Assembly: GCA_019448385.1 (NCBI GenBank) | Contig: JAGTXO010000013.1 | Span: forward strand, 1-64,000 | Origin: Diacronema lutheri | Taxonomy: Eukaryota > Haptophyta > Pavlovophyceae > Pavlovales > Pavlovaceae | Reading direction: 5' to 3' | Length of the DNA: 64,000 nt | Shown here: piece after piece, positions 20,616 to 31,711 of the stretch | How the letters are laid out: every line of letters begins with the position of its first letter | Numbering within the stretch: the first letter of the stretch is position 1 | The notes under the pieces: model-generated | What the model was told of the DNA's origin: nothing | Seen by the model: the letters and a program-made list of their open reading frames with translations, nothing else | The model's database searches: none | Translations under genes and position numbers: made by a program

Positions 20616-22331
20616 GGCTGCGCACCGCTGCCCGAGTGCGCGCGGCCGTTGCCGCCGCCAACGTTCGCGCCGCCACGCTGCTCGCGCGGCTCATCATCGT
20701 CGCTCGACGCGAGGTCGCGCCCGCCGCTGCCTGCCCAGGCACCGTTGCCGAGCGGGCTCGCGTCGACGCCGGGCAAGCAGCGCGGCGTGGGCGGGAGCGC
20801 CGGCAGCCCGCCACCGCCTCCCTTCCCCGGCGGCGCGCCAACGGCCGCATACGGCGGCGTCGCCGGCGACGCAGGCGCTGCCGCGTGCGTCGCGTGCTGA
20901 CTGCCGCTCCACGGCGCGGCGGCCGTCGGTCGAGCGAGCGGGCTGGTCGGCTTGTGCATGCCGCTGTGCGCGACGGCGTGGATGCCGTCGAGCGAGGCGC
21001 GCCGCGAGATGCTGAGCGCGTGCGTGACGCCACCCAGCCCGATCCCGACGTCCACCGGCCCGCCGCCCGTCCGCGTGCGCTGAGCGCCCCGCGCGGCGTA
21101 GAGGGCGCGGCTCTCGTCGTCATCGCCGTCAGCCGCGCGGCCGCCGGCGATCTCGACGTCCTCAACGGCGCCGAGCTGCATGTGCCCGCCTGCACGCGGG
21201 CCCGCAGCGTGGTGCGCGCCCTCGCCGTGCGCACCGCCGCCCCTGCCCGTCGTGAGCAGCCCAACGCCGCAGAAGCAGAGCGCGCAGCCGAGGAGGAAGA
21301 GCAACACGTTCGCCATGGGCTGGTCGTAAAAGTCCTGATAAAGCATCGCACTGCCCGTCACCGTCGAGAGTGTGAAGAGAATGTAGTACACCGGAACCAC
21401 CTGCGCCACAACCGCACGCGCGCGCCGCGCCGCGCGCAGACGGTGGTTGAGGCATCGCCGCGCGTGCCGACCGGACAGCGCCGACCGGACAGCGCCGTCC
21501 GGACAGCGCCGACGGGACAGCGCCGACGGGACAGCGCCGACCGGGCCTGCGCGCGCACGGCGCACGGCGCGCGCGCACGGTGGTGTTGTCAAAGCGCTCC
21601 ATCGTCTCGTTGAGGTAGCGCACCTGCCCGATCGCGGAGGGCACCATCACGAGCAGGAGGACGTAGGGCACGACCGAGCCAAACTGTGAGCGGCCGCTGG
21701 CGGTGAGTCGGACAAAATTGGACAGTGCCGTTGCACTCAACACGGTGAGCGTGCCGAGGAGCGAGCAGAGCGTGAGCCCCCATGCGGGGTGCTTATGCTG
21801 CACCTTTGGCAGCAGCCGCCAGATCGCGACGAGCGCGAGCAGCACGCAGACCATGTACGAGAGGAAGACGGCGCCACTCGCGAGCCGCACAAAGTCGCCA
21901 ACCGCCATGTCGCGCTCCGTCACGGGCGCGGCGATCACGACGAGCACCGAGCCCGCGACAGTGCACGTGACGCCAAACAAATCGCGCACTCGGAACTGCT
22001 CGCCGAGAAACGCGCATGCGATGACCTCGTTTGCAACGACGCACACGGCGCCGAGCGGCGTAACGATCGCCGCGCCCGCAAAGCCAAACGCCAAAAAGTT
22101 GAGCACCTCGCCGAGGACGGTGCCGATGAGCCCGAGCCACCAGAGCGACTGCTTGGTGTACGGCTGCCGCTCCGCCTCGGGCAGCCGCTCGTTCTGGTTG
22201 TGCACCCACTTTTGCCCGTTGAGCCCCGCGCTGATGATCAGGTTGGCGCCGATCGCCAAGCAGATGCCCGCGACCGCGAGCGGCGAGTCGGTGTTGAAGC
22301 TGATTGGCGAGCCTACCTTGGGCTGCCCCAT
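20606..22331 (-). CDS. NIPA-type magnesium transporter
   Basis: Exons 22331-21579 and 21400-20606 give 515 residues. The ATG at 22331 is preceded in frame by a GTG that is unlikely to be used. Nine or so hydrophobic helices show NIPA family features: GICLAIGANLIISAGLNGQK near the N-terminus, WWLGLIGTVLGEVLNFLAFG, AAIVTPLGAVCVVANEVIAC and, across the splice, ERFDNTT joined to VVPVYYILFTLSTVTGSAML. The 178-nt GT-AG intron removes Arg/Ala-rich sequence from the middle of that family motif, which confirms it. NIPA proteins move Mg2+ or other divalent ions in plasma membrane and endosomes. The C-terminal ~200 residues are a disordered cytoplasmic tail. Substrate is inferred from the family only. 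Confidence 0.88.
21472..21543. repeat. 14-bp tandem repeat inside transporter intron
   Basis: The intron at 21401-21578 holds about five to six copies of a 14-bp unit (ggacagcgccgacc and close variants). It is confined to the intron. Confidence 0.85.
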
Positions 22332-22716
22332 CACGCGAGCGCGCCCACCGAGCGCGCGGCGCGACTGAAAGCCCTGCGCTCGTTGTGCGAGAACGCCCCG
22401 CTGGGCGTCGCGGCGATGCAGCCGCTGCTGGCGTCACCCCTACTCCCCTGTCTGAACTTTTTAACTACCCAAGCGGAAGGCGTCTCTTTTCAAACTAGTA
22501 CCGGTAATCGGGCACCAAGATGGCGGACGGCGGGACGGGGGGTAAAGGCCCACGCCCCACGCCCCACGAGGCCACGACCCTCGCGCGCGAGTTGCGGCGG
22601 CCCCCGCGCAATCGACGGCCGGCGGCTCCGCCGTGCTCATCGCGCGCGCGACTTCCGTGCGGCGCGGCGCTCACGCCGCCGTCGCGCGGCGCTCAGGCTC
22701 CGTCGTGCGGCGCGCC
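22332..22716. other. Intergenic region 5' of the transporter gene
   Basis: This lies between the start of the transporter gene and the 3' end of the helicase gene, both leftward. It contains an AT-richer patch at 22448-22500 and, read on the minus strand, gtccgccatcttggtg at about 22509-22524, which matches the animal YY1-type CCGCCATnTTG element. Whether it works here is unknown. A short open plus-strand frame from the ATG at 22520 looks like chance. Confidence 0.4.
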
Positions 22717-25632
22717 CTATGGGCTCTCAACGCCGGGCGGCTCGAGGCCCTCAAAGTCGTCGGCGCACGCGACGAGCGCGAGCTTACCCGTGCCGGGGCG
22801 CGTCGCATCGAGCGGCAGGAAGGCGCCCGTGCTGTCCCCCTCCTCGAGCGTCGAGAGCACCGACGCCCAGAGCGGCCGCTTGGAGCGGAGCAGCGCGCCG
22901 TTGCCGACGACGTAAAGGCCGAGCCGCGCGCGCGAGAGCGCGACGCACACGCGATTGTCGACGCCGAGGAAGCCAATGCTCCCCTCGGCGTTGGAGCGCA
23001 CGAGCGAGAGCAGCACGAGCTCGTTCTCCTCGCCCTGGTACTGGTCGACCGAGCGCAGCACGCAGCCGCCGAGCATCGGCCCGCGCTGCGCAAAGGCGTT
23101 GCGCAGCGCGAGGAGCTGACCGCAGTAGGGCGTCAGCACGGTGATGCTCTCGGCGAGGTGGCCGCACGCGACGAGCCACGCGGCGAGCGCGGCGAGGAAG
23201 CTCGCCTCGTGCCCATTGACGCGCGAGCGCGCCTCGCCCGCCTTGCCCTCGTGCAGCGCGTGCTGCACGAAGAAGACGGGCTTGCGCACGCCGCGCACGC
23301 CGCCCCTGCTCAGCGTGCTCTCGTGATCCTGCAGCGCTGGGTAGATGTGTGCGAGGAGCGCCGAAATCTCGGGCCGCATCCGCCGCTGCGTGCGGAGCGT
23401 CACGTGGCTCACCCCGCGCGTGAGCAGCCTTTCGAAGAGGGAGACGTCGAGGCCAAACTGCACAGCCAGCCGGTGCACCGACGTGGCGGGGCGCAGCTGC
23501 TGGTGGTCGCCGATCAGCACGAGGTGGCGCGTGGACGGCGAGAGCGCCGCGACGATGTGCGCCTCGAGGACCTGCGCGCCGCCGCCATGAGCCGCGCGTA
23601 GCGCGCGCTAAGCGCGCGCGCGCGCGCGGCGCGGCGTGGCGCGGCGCGGCGCGCGCACCTCCGCCGCCTCCTCGACGATGAGCACCTCGCACCCGATCAG
23701 CCGAAGCATGGTGGCGTGCTTGCTCACGGCGGTCGTCGTCATCCCGATCACGCGCTGCTTGCGTAGCACGCACAGCTGCACGTCGGCGTCGAGCTCCGAG
23801 CGCTCAACACAGAGCCGCTCGTAACGGTCGCACAGCTGCCGGACGGTCGGGAGGAGCGCGCGCCGCCTGCGCTCGACCCAAAGCTGCGAGAGCGCCTCGC
23901 GCTCCTCCGCACTCAACGCCCACAGCTCCGCGCCGTGCACGATGCCGGCCGCGGAATGCGCGAGCAGCTGCCGCCAGCCGTCGGGTGCGAACGGCCAACC
24001 GCCGGACGCGCCGTTTGCGGCAGCGCCCGCCGCTTCAGCCGCGCCGCCTGCCGCGTCCGCGCGCGTGGGCTGCGCCGGCGGTGGACCGGCGCGCCAGCTG
24101 CCCGCGCCGGCGCTGCAGCCGCCGCCGCCACCACCGCCGCCGCCGCCACCGCCGCCACCGCCGCCACCACCCGCGCCGCGCGCGCGCGGCTCATAACGAT
24201 GGCGGGCGGCGGCGGCCTTGTGCGCACCAGTCGTCGCGCCGTAGAGTGCAGCGTCCGAATCAAGGAGGCGGTCTGCGCCAAGCTGCCCTTCGAGCGTGTT
24301 GCCGTCAAGCTGCGCCTCCTCGTCCTCGAGGTCCTCCAAAGAGCCGCCGCTCCCGCCGCCGCCACCGCCGCCGCTCCCGCCGCCGCCACCGCCGCCGCTC
24401 CCGCCGCCGCCACCGCCGCCGCTCCCGCCGCCGCCGCCGTCACCGCCACCGCCTCCGCCGGCCGCCAGGGCGCCGTCGAGCTGCGCCGCGCGCTCGGCGG
24501 CGCGCGCGCGCTCGCGCCTTGCGAGCCGCACGGGCGCAAGCCACAGCTCGAGCGCATGCGCAACGCTCGCGTACCCGCCATCGTGCACAGCCGATCCCGC
24601 CCACCCGCCGCCGCCGCCACCGCCGCCATCGTGACCGGCCGTGGCAGCGGCCGCCGCGGCCGCGACGGCGGGCGGCACGCAGCGCAGCGCGAGGAGCTGC
24701 TCGTCGCCCACGCACGCGAGGCCGTTGCATCCGCCGCTCGGTGGCGGCCCAAACTCGTCGGCCGCCGCGGCGAGCGCAGCGGCCTCGGCCGAGTGGTCGC
24801 CGCCGCCCGCGTGCTCCCACTGCATGCCGCCACCGCCGTCGCCGTCGCCGCCGGCCGTGCCCGTCGCTGCGCGCTCCGCCTCCGCCTCCGCCTCCGCCTC
24901 GCTGCTCACGTCGGCGGGCGTGGGCAGCGGCGCGTCAAAGGCCTCGCCGAGCGCTTCGAGCGTCGCGCTGAGCTCCTTGATGCGCCGGTGCAGCCCACTG
25001 CGCAGCTTGCGCCGCTGCTCGTCCGCCTCCCACTCGGCTCGGACGAGCGCGCGCAGGTTGAAACGCTCGAGCTCGTCGCTCTTGGAGCGCGAGCCGACGC
25101 GCACGAGACGCTCCTCGAAAGGGAGGACGCCCTCGAGGAACTGGTCGAGCGCGTGGTTCGTCGCGCACACGACGAGCACGGGCGTCGCGCGCCGCTTGTC
25201 GCCGTTTGCGAGGAGCGCGCGCATCGCGAGCGTGCCGATGAACGTCTTGCCCGTGCCCGGCGGGCCCTGCACGAGCGCCACTTCGGCGGTGAGCGCTTGG
25301 CGCAGCGCGGCGGTCTGCGATTCGTCGAGTGTTGACGCTTCGCCCAGGTTGGGCCACGGCTGCAGCAGGTGCCAACCCGTTTTGCCCGTGTGCGCGTGCA
25401 GCGTCGGGAAGAGCGGTGTCATCACGTAACTGTCACCGTCACTCCCGCCCTCGCGCAGGTAGGCGGGCGGCGCGACGCGCGGCTTGCATGCGAGGAGCGT
25501 CTGCGCGAAGGGCAGCGCACCGTCTGAGCTGAGGCTCTCGCGCCCGATCGCCTGCAGCGCGACCATCACGTGCCGGTAGGCCTGGAGAAACGCACGCGCG
25601 CGTCAACAAGAGGGCGGAAAGGGTTGGAGGGG

Positions 25633-25679
<47 letters not shown>

Positions 25680-26455
25680 AGGGGGGCGTTCGGCTCAGCG
25701 CGCGCGCGCCGGGGGCGAACAGGGCCGCGGCGAGCGGGCGGGAGCGCACGGCGTGGTGCGGCGCGTGTGCGTGTGCACCTCAAAGTAGGCAGGGCTCTCC
25801 ACCATCGTCCACCTGCCGCCGAGCGCGCCGCTCGCCGAGAGCACGCCGCTGAGGCCGCCCTCGACGCGGACGGTGATCGTGGGGCGCAGACCGCAGCACA
25901 GCTCGGGCTCGCGCTCTGCGACTGTCGCCCAGAGCAGCGACGACTCAAAGCCGTCGGCCGAGAGGCCAAGCAGCGAGCCGTACAGAAGCCGCTTGCACAT
26001 GCCCCACTGCACGCCGGGCGGCGACGCAAAGCTGAGCGCGTATGTGACGCCACAGCGTGACGGCGTCACGCGCGTCACCGCAACGTCCGAGTAGACGTGC
26101 ATGTCGCGCGCGTCGAGGCGGCCTGCGCGGTACGCGGCAATGCCCTCGCGCAGCGGCGCGACGCAATCCTCGCGCAGCAGCCAAAAGTGCGTGCCCACAT
26201 ACTCGCACACCGACGCGTACACACCGCCGCCACGCCCGACGCGATTCGCGCGCAGCGGCGGGCCGCCGCCGGGCGCGGCCGTCACCTCCGCGGCGGTGGG
26301 CAGCGCCGAGATCTGCCGCCACGCCTCCCACGGCAGCCGACCGTCGTCGCCGCGCGGCTGGCTCTCGCCCGCGCCGCCTGGCGCGTCGTCGCCGACGCAC
26401 GCGCCGCCGCTCTTGCCGCCGCCGCCGCCGGCCGCTGGCGGCGCGTCGAGCGGCG

Positions 26456-26487
<32 letters not shown>

Positions 26488-28064
26488 GCTGCGGCGGCGG
26501 CCGGCGGCGGCAGCGGCGGCGGCGGCTGCGCGTAGTCGCGGAGCAGCAGCTCGAGCGCGTCCTCCGCGCCCTCGGCCGCGCCAATCGGCAGCGTGATCGC
26601 GCGCAGCACCGCGCGCAGCCGAACAGCCGCGCCGGGCAGATGCGACCGCGCGACGGCCGCGTCTGCGCCGGTTGCGCGGCCGGGCAGCGCGCCGGGTCCG
26701 AAGCGCGCGTGCAGCTGCTGCAGCAACTGCAGCACGTCCGCACACGTGGCCTCTGCCTCCGAGCTGCCGAGCGCCCTGCACTCCTCGGCCAACCGCCCAA
26801 TATATTCGGGCAGCCGACATGCGCCCGCACGCGCACCCCCGCTCCCCCCGCCGTCACCACCGTCACCACCGTCACCACCGCCGCCGCCGCGCACAAAGGC
26901 GCAGTGCAGCACCGCGCGGAAGAGCGCGTCGGTGCGCGCCGCGAGCAGCGAGCTCGTCACGCCCTCCCGGCACAGCGCGCGCAGCGCCCGGCGCACGATG
27001 GCGTGATGCTGCGCGGCTGCGAGGAGGGTAGCGAGCTGCTCCGCGCCCTGTGCAAGGGGTAGCACGCACTGCTCGGGCGGCAGGGCGAGCAGCCGGTCGA
27101 GCCAGCGCGACGCCGCAGCGTGCGCCGCCGCCGAGCCCGCCTGCAGCTCGTGCAGCGGCGGCGGCCGCACGCCCGCCGCGCTCTGCGGCTGCGCGCCCGG
27201 CGTGCCGCCCGGCGTGCCGGCCGCGCCCGCACCGCCGCATGCCGACGGGTGGGTCGGTGCGGATGCGCACGCGGGCGACATCGTTGCCGACCAGCCGGGC
27301 GGACCGAGCCGCACACCACCACCACCGCCGCCGCCGCCGCCGCCGGCCTCGCCGCCCGCCAGGTCGCTCGCTGCGCGCGGCGGCGGCGGCGGCTCGGAGG
27401 CAGACGACGGCTGCGCCGCCGCGCCCGCCGAGCCCGCGGCGGAGGCTGCGGAGCGCGCCCACGAGGGCGCGAAGGCGAGCGAGCTCCCGCCCGTGCCGCC
27501 CGCCGCTGCCTTCGCCGCGCTCAGCGAGGGCGATGCGCCCGGCTGCGGCGCGCGCGGCCCGCGCTCGACCTGCACGGCGCGCAGCCTGCCCTGCCGCGTG
27601 TTGAGCTCGGCGGTGTACCGCACGACCATGCCCTCGTACACGTCGTCGCTCGCGAGCGGTGCGCACAGAGAGCCGGGCAGCGCGAAGAAGATGTCGCCGC
27701 TGCCGCCGCCGCCGCCGCCGCCGCCGCTGCCTCCGCCGCCGGGCCTGCTGCCATCGCCCGCCGGCCCGACTGCTGCGGCGACGGGCCGGATGAAGCCAAA
27801 GCCCTTGTCGCGCAGCAGCTTGAAGACGACGCCTTCCAGCCGCGCGGCGCCCGCCTGCGCCTGCGCCGAGGCCGGCCGGGATCCGGCCGAGCCGCCGTGC
27901 GCGCGCGCGGGCGCGGCCTGCGCCCATGCGCCGCCGCGCGCGCCGGGCGCGCCAGACGAGGCGCCCGAGGCCGCCGCGCCGGCGGCTTCGCGCGAACGCC
28001 AAGACGCACCACCACTCTGCTGCCCGACCCACCGCCCCGTCGGCCGCCGCCCGTCGTCGGCCAT
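22717..28064 (-). CDS. Cold-shock domain fused to ZNFX1-like SF1 helicase
   Basis: Exons 28064-25779, 25581-23659 and 23571-22717 give 1687 residues, or 1732 if the ATG at 28199 is used. Both introns (197 and 87 nt) fall at phase 0 inside family motifs: VESPAYFE joins AYRHVMVALQ, and VEEAAE joins VLEAHIVAALSPSTRH. Near residues 75-185 a cold-shock-type fold shows RNP1-like KGFGFIRP and RNP2-like DIFFAL. The region before the helicase (FWLLREDCVAPLREGIAAYR, CKRLLYGSLLGLS) matches ZNFX1. Helicase motifs are GPPGTGKTF near 865, VEEAAE, GDHQQLRP, a QRRMRP motif, DQYQGEE and NRVCVALSRAR. Long Gly runs interrupt the helicase between motifs Ia and II. ZNFX1 proteins act in small-RNA inheritance and double-stranded RNA sensing. 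No NFX1 zinc fingers are visible. The fused RNA-binding domain suggests an RNA helicase. Confidence 0.9.
25582..25778 (-). other. Helicase intron with 44-nt homopolymer
   Basis: This 197-nt GT-AG intron has 44 consecutive G on the plus strand (25635-25678), read as poly-C in the transcript, about 55-95 nt before the 3' splice site. It probably serves as the polypyrimidine tract, or at least is tolerated there. The run length is likely to be uncertain in the assembly. Confidence 0.85.
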
Positions 28065-28249
28065 CGGGCGTGCGCTGCGATCAGCCGCGCGCGTGTGTGA
28101 GCGCGCCCGGCGAAACCCACGATCAGCAGCGCGCGCTGCTGTGTCTTTGTTGGTGCCTTCAAGTAGAAATCCGACGCGCGCTCGACCGCCATCGTTCATT
28201 TTGGCCCGCCCCGAACGCCGAGGCGTGCGCGGCGCGCGCGGCCCGCAGG
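28065..28249. promoter_or_regulatory. Divergent promoter, helicase / SAC phosphatase
   Basis: Only 185 bp separate the start codons of two divergent genes (50 bp if the helicase starts at 28199). The segment contains GCCATCGTTCATT at 28188-28200, a motif seen near several other starts in the window. A shared bidirectional promoter is inferred. Confidence 0.5.
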
Positions 28250-31200
28250 ATGGCGTCGGTGCACACGGCGTTCGGCGTGTTCGTCGAGGAGGACGCGATC
28301 ATACTCGACGCGTCGAGCGGCGACGACGCCACGTGCCTCGCGATCCGCCGGCCCGGCGGCGCGTGCGAGCTCGTGCCGCGGCCCGCCGGCGGCTGGGGCG
28401 GCGGGCGCGCACCCGACCTCGAGGCGGTGGGCGTGGTCGGGCTGCTCGCGCTCGCGTCGGGCGCGCACCTGATGCTCGTCACGCACCGCCGGCGCGCCGC
28501 CCACGCCGCCGGCTACTCCGTCTGGCGCGCATGCGCGCACGAGGTGCTCGCGCTCGGCGCGCCCGCGTTGCTCGCGCCGTCCGTGCGGCGCGAGGAGGAG
28601 GAGCTCGTCCGCGGCGTGCGCGCGCACGTGCTCGGCAGCCGGTGCCTCTACTTCTCGTACGAGCACGACATCACGCACACCGCCCAGCGCATCGCCACGC
28701 GCGTGCAGCGCGCGCAGCCGCTCTGGCGGTCGTCGGAGCCGCGCTTCTTCTTCAACCGCGCGCCGTCCGAGCCGCTCATCGGCGCGCGCGCCGACCGCTG
28801 GGCGCTGCCGATGATCCTCGGGCACGTGCACCACCATGAGGGCGTGCTCAATGGCCGCGCCTTCGACGTGCTCACGATCTCGCGCCGCTCCGCGCGCCGC
28901 GCGGGTGTGCGGCTGCACACGCGCGGGCTCGGGCCGGGCGGGTGCGGCGAGGTCGCCCATTTTTGCGAGACCGAGCAGATCCTGAGCGTGGACGGCAGGC
29001 TGCACGCGCACGTGCAGCTGCGCGGCTCGATCCCGCTCACGTGGGCGCAGCCGCCCCGGCTGATGATCTCTGACCCGCACCGCTCCGCCATTCTTGCCGA
29101 GGGGAAGGCGGGGAGCGCCGGATGCGCGGCGCACATCTCGTGGCTGCAGGACGAGTACGGCCCGAATGTGCGGTGCTGCGCGGGGCGGGGCGGCCGCTGC
29201 CCCCGTCCGCTGCTGCCGCCCTCAGCGTGGGCTGCGCTCCTGCTCACGCGCCCGCCTCGCCGCTGACCCCTGCCCCCCCTGCCCTCTCCCTGCCCCCTTC
29301 TGCGCAGCTGGGCATCGTCTCGCTCATCAACCAGGCGAGCGGCGCGGAGGTCGCTCTCGGCCACGCGCTGCAGCGCGAGCTCACGCGTCTGGGTGAGCTC
29401 GCGGTCGGTTACTTCCCCTTCGATTTCCACAAAGTGTGCGCGCGCGGCAAATACGAGCTCTGCGCTGCACGGCTGCTGCCGCAGCTCGCGCATGCCCTCG
29501 CCACGCACGGCGCCTTCGAGCAGGAGATCGCGCCGCCGCCGTCGCCGCCGCCGCTGCCGCTGCCGCCACGCGCGCCGCCGCCGCCGCGGCCTGCGCGCGC
29601 CGATGCGCCGGGGTTGGTGCGGTACGGCGCGGACGGCGGCGCGCAGCCGGGCGGCGCGGCGGGCACGCCAGCCGACGCAAGCGCCGCCGCCGCGGTCGGA
29701 GCGCACGCCGCGGCCGAGCCGCCGCGCTCCACCTCGCACGGCTCGCTGCCCTCGCTGCAGCTGCTCGTTCCCGCGGACGAGCAGCCGACGCGCGGCGCCA
29801 CGCAGGCGGGCGCACGCCGCGCGGCGACGGCGCCGCCTTCGCCGCCGGCCGGCCAAGCGGCGGCGGCGGCGGGCGTGGGCGCCTTCGATGCGGGCGTGTT
29901 GCAGTCGGCAACCGCCGGCCGACGCGACGCCGATGGCACGGACGGCTCGCACAATGGCGGCGGCGGCATCGCATCGCTCGTGGGCACCGTGCCCGCTTGG
30001 ACGCGCGACCCGCGGCTCCCGCCATCGCGGCTGCGCGACGGCTGCGCGCGCGGGCGGATCATCAGCGTGCAGACCGGCGTGCTTCGCACCAACTGCGTCG
30101 ATTGCCAGGACAGGCGAGCGAGCGCCCCTGCCTTTCCCCTGAACGTTCCACCTTGCACCTTCCCCCCTTTCCCCCTTTCCCCTCCTTTCCCCCTCCTCTC
30201 CCCTTCCCCCCCCCCCCCCCCCTTCCCCTCTGCAGCAGCCCGGACGCACCGCCTCCCCCGACGCGCGGCACGCCGCCCCCGCCCGCCTCGCCTGTGTGCA
30301 GGACCAACGTTGCGCAGTGCGAGGTGGCCATGGCCGTGCTGCAGGCGCAGCTGCGCCACGCGCAGGTCCTGCTGCCCAACGAGACGATCGACTTGCACCG
30401 CGTCTTCGCCGCGCAGCGCAGGTCCGGCGCGTGCAGGGCTGGACCTGCGGCGGTGTCCGGTGCGGCGGTGTCCGGTGCGGCGGGGCTGCGCGCTTTGCCG
30501 CCACCGGTCCATGGCGGTGTCCGGCCCATCCCTCCCATCCCCCCCGCGCCACTTCCCCTCTCCCCTCGCCTTCCTCCATTTTGCTTTGGGTCGTGCGCGC
30601 AGGTGCGTGTGGGCAGACCACGGCGATGCGCACTCAATGCTCTACTCAGGCACGCCCGCAGTCAAAGGCGACTACGTGCGCACGGGCAGGCGCAGCGTGC
30701 ACGGCGCTCTGGGCGACGCGTGGTACTCGTGCGCGCGCTTTGTGGCCAACAACTTGACCGACGGCCGTAGGCAGGACTCGTTCGACCTCTTCTTGCGCAG
30801 GTGGACGCCCAGCCCTAGCCGCAAGCCAACCGACTCGCTCTACGCCGCGCCGCCGAGGCAGACGCTGGTCAGACGCGCGCCGCGCGCTCCGCACACCGCC
30901 GCGCTTCGCCCCGCGCCGCACCGCGCCGCACCGCACCGCGCCGCACCGCACCGCACCGCACCGCACCGCACCGCTGACCCTCAGCGCCCCGAGCGCCGCC
31001 GCCGCCATCGCCGCCGCGCGCCGCCGCGCGCGCGCGTGCGTACGCGCAGATCGGGTACGGCGTGCGCTGCGTGCTGTCGGGGCTGATGCTCCGCGCGGTC
31101 GGCGGGCTGCTCTGCGTGCGGCTCTGCGCGTGGGCGGACGCGCAGCCGCCGCCACAGCCGACGTACGTGCACGGCACCGCGTGTGTGTGCGAGTGGAGTC

Positions 31201-31376
31201 AGCGCGAGCTGGGCGCAGATTGGCGGCTCGGCCACGTGATCTGGCTCCTTCTCTACTGCAGGCACTGCTACACTCACCTCTGCGCGCACATCGAGCGATT
31301 CGTCGACATGCCCAGGCTGCTGCCCGGCGACTACACGCCGCCGCCGGGCGGTGTCTCACTCGACGCCATCCACTAG
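28250..31376 (+). CDS. SAC-domain phosphoinositide phosphatase
   Basis: Five exons, 28250-29167, 29308-30113, 30302-30421, 30603-30867 and 31050-31376, give 811 residues. The catalytic CX5R(T) motif, CVDCQDRTN, is split by intron 2: CAG GAC AG joins G ACC AAC, so Arg575 forms only after splicing. That junction demands a GC donor (ACAG|GCGAGC) with a CAG acceptor. Other SAC features are [38 protein letters not shown], and across intron 3 RVFAAQR joined to RCVWADHGDAHSMLYSGTPA. SAC enzymes remove phosphates from PI(3)P, PI(4)P or PI(3,5)P2 on endomembranes. An Ala/Pro-rich insert of ~190 residues separates the catalytic motif from the upstream core. The last exon (CEWSQRELGADWRLGHVIWL) is not a known domain to me. 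Subfamily (SAC1, FIG4 or plant-type) is not settled. Confidence 0.9.
30206..30222. repeat. Poly-C17 in SAC intron 2
   Basis: Seventeen C residues lie within a C/T-rich stretch (about 30140-30230) of the GC-AG intron, some 80 nt before its 3' splice site. They may act as a polypyrimidine tract. Confidence 0.8.
30904..30973. repeat. (CCGCA)n microsatellite in SAC intron 4
   Basis: CCGCA units with some CCGCG variants fill much of the 182-nt intron at 30868-31049. The same microsatellite recurs in the desaturase intron near 55450-55525. Confidence 0.85.
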
Positions 31377-31711
31377 GCGCGGCGCACCAATCGCCATGCT
31401 GATCGTGCCAATCGATGCGTTGATCGGCTTTCCCGCGGGCGCGGCGCCGCAAGGAAGGGCCGGGCTCTCATCAGTGGCAAGCTGCACGCGCGCGCGGTGC
31501 GCCGCTCAGAGAGCGGTGCGCCCGTCGACGCACAGCGAGCAAATTTGAGTGTCCAGTGATCGTGATTTTTCTCGTAAGAAGCCTCCGTCGAGTCAATCAC
31601 GATCACGATGGCTGGTCAAGTGTATCGTTATCGTGATTGAGTTGCGTCACTGCCGGACGCCATCGTGGCCGTCTCTCGCGCGCGCGCGCTGCCGACGGGC
31701 GGCGAGCGGGC
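31377..31711. other. Intergenic promoter region of WDR24
   Basis: These 335 bases include the least GC-rich patch nearby (31540-31645). It holds an inverted repeat and repeated ATCGTGATT words, listed separately. No gene is seen. Confidence 0.5.
31556..31606. promoter_or_regulatory. 12-bp inverted repeat GTGATCGTGATT upstream of WDR24
   Basis: GTGATCGTGATT (31556-31567) is followed by its exact reverse complement AATCACGATCAC (31595-31606), with 27 bp between. Another ATCGTGATTGAG occurs at about 31630-31641. The cluster lies 70-155 bp before the WDR24 ATG and could be a dimeric factor site or a hairpin in the 5' UTR. Confidence 0.55.

Noticed and set aside
22520-22915. Plus-strand gene starting CAAGATGGCGGAC
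   Set aside because: The start context is attractive, but the product runs antisense into the helicase 3' exon and is Pro/Ser/Arg-rich with no domain. The ATGGCGG word is better explained as part of a regulatory motif.
28065-28199. 45-residue N-terminal extension of the helicase fusion
   Set aside because: The ATG at 28199 is possible, but it leaves only 50 bp to the divergent SAC start and the added residues have no domain. The start at 28064 is preferred without being certain.
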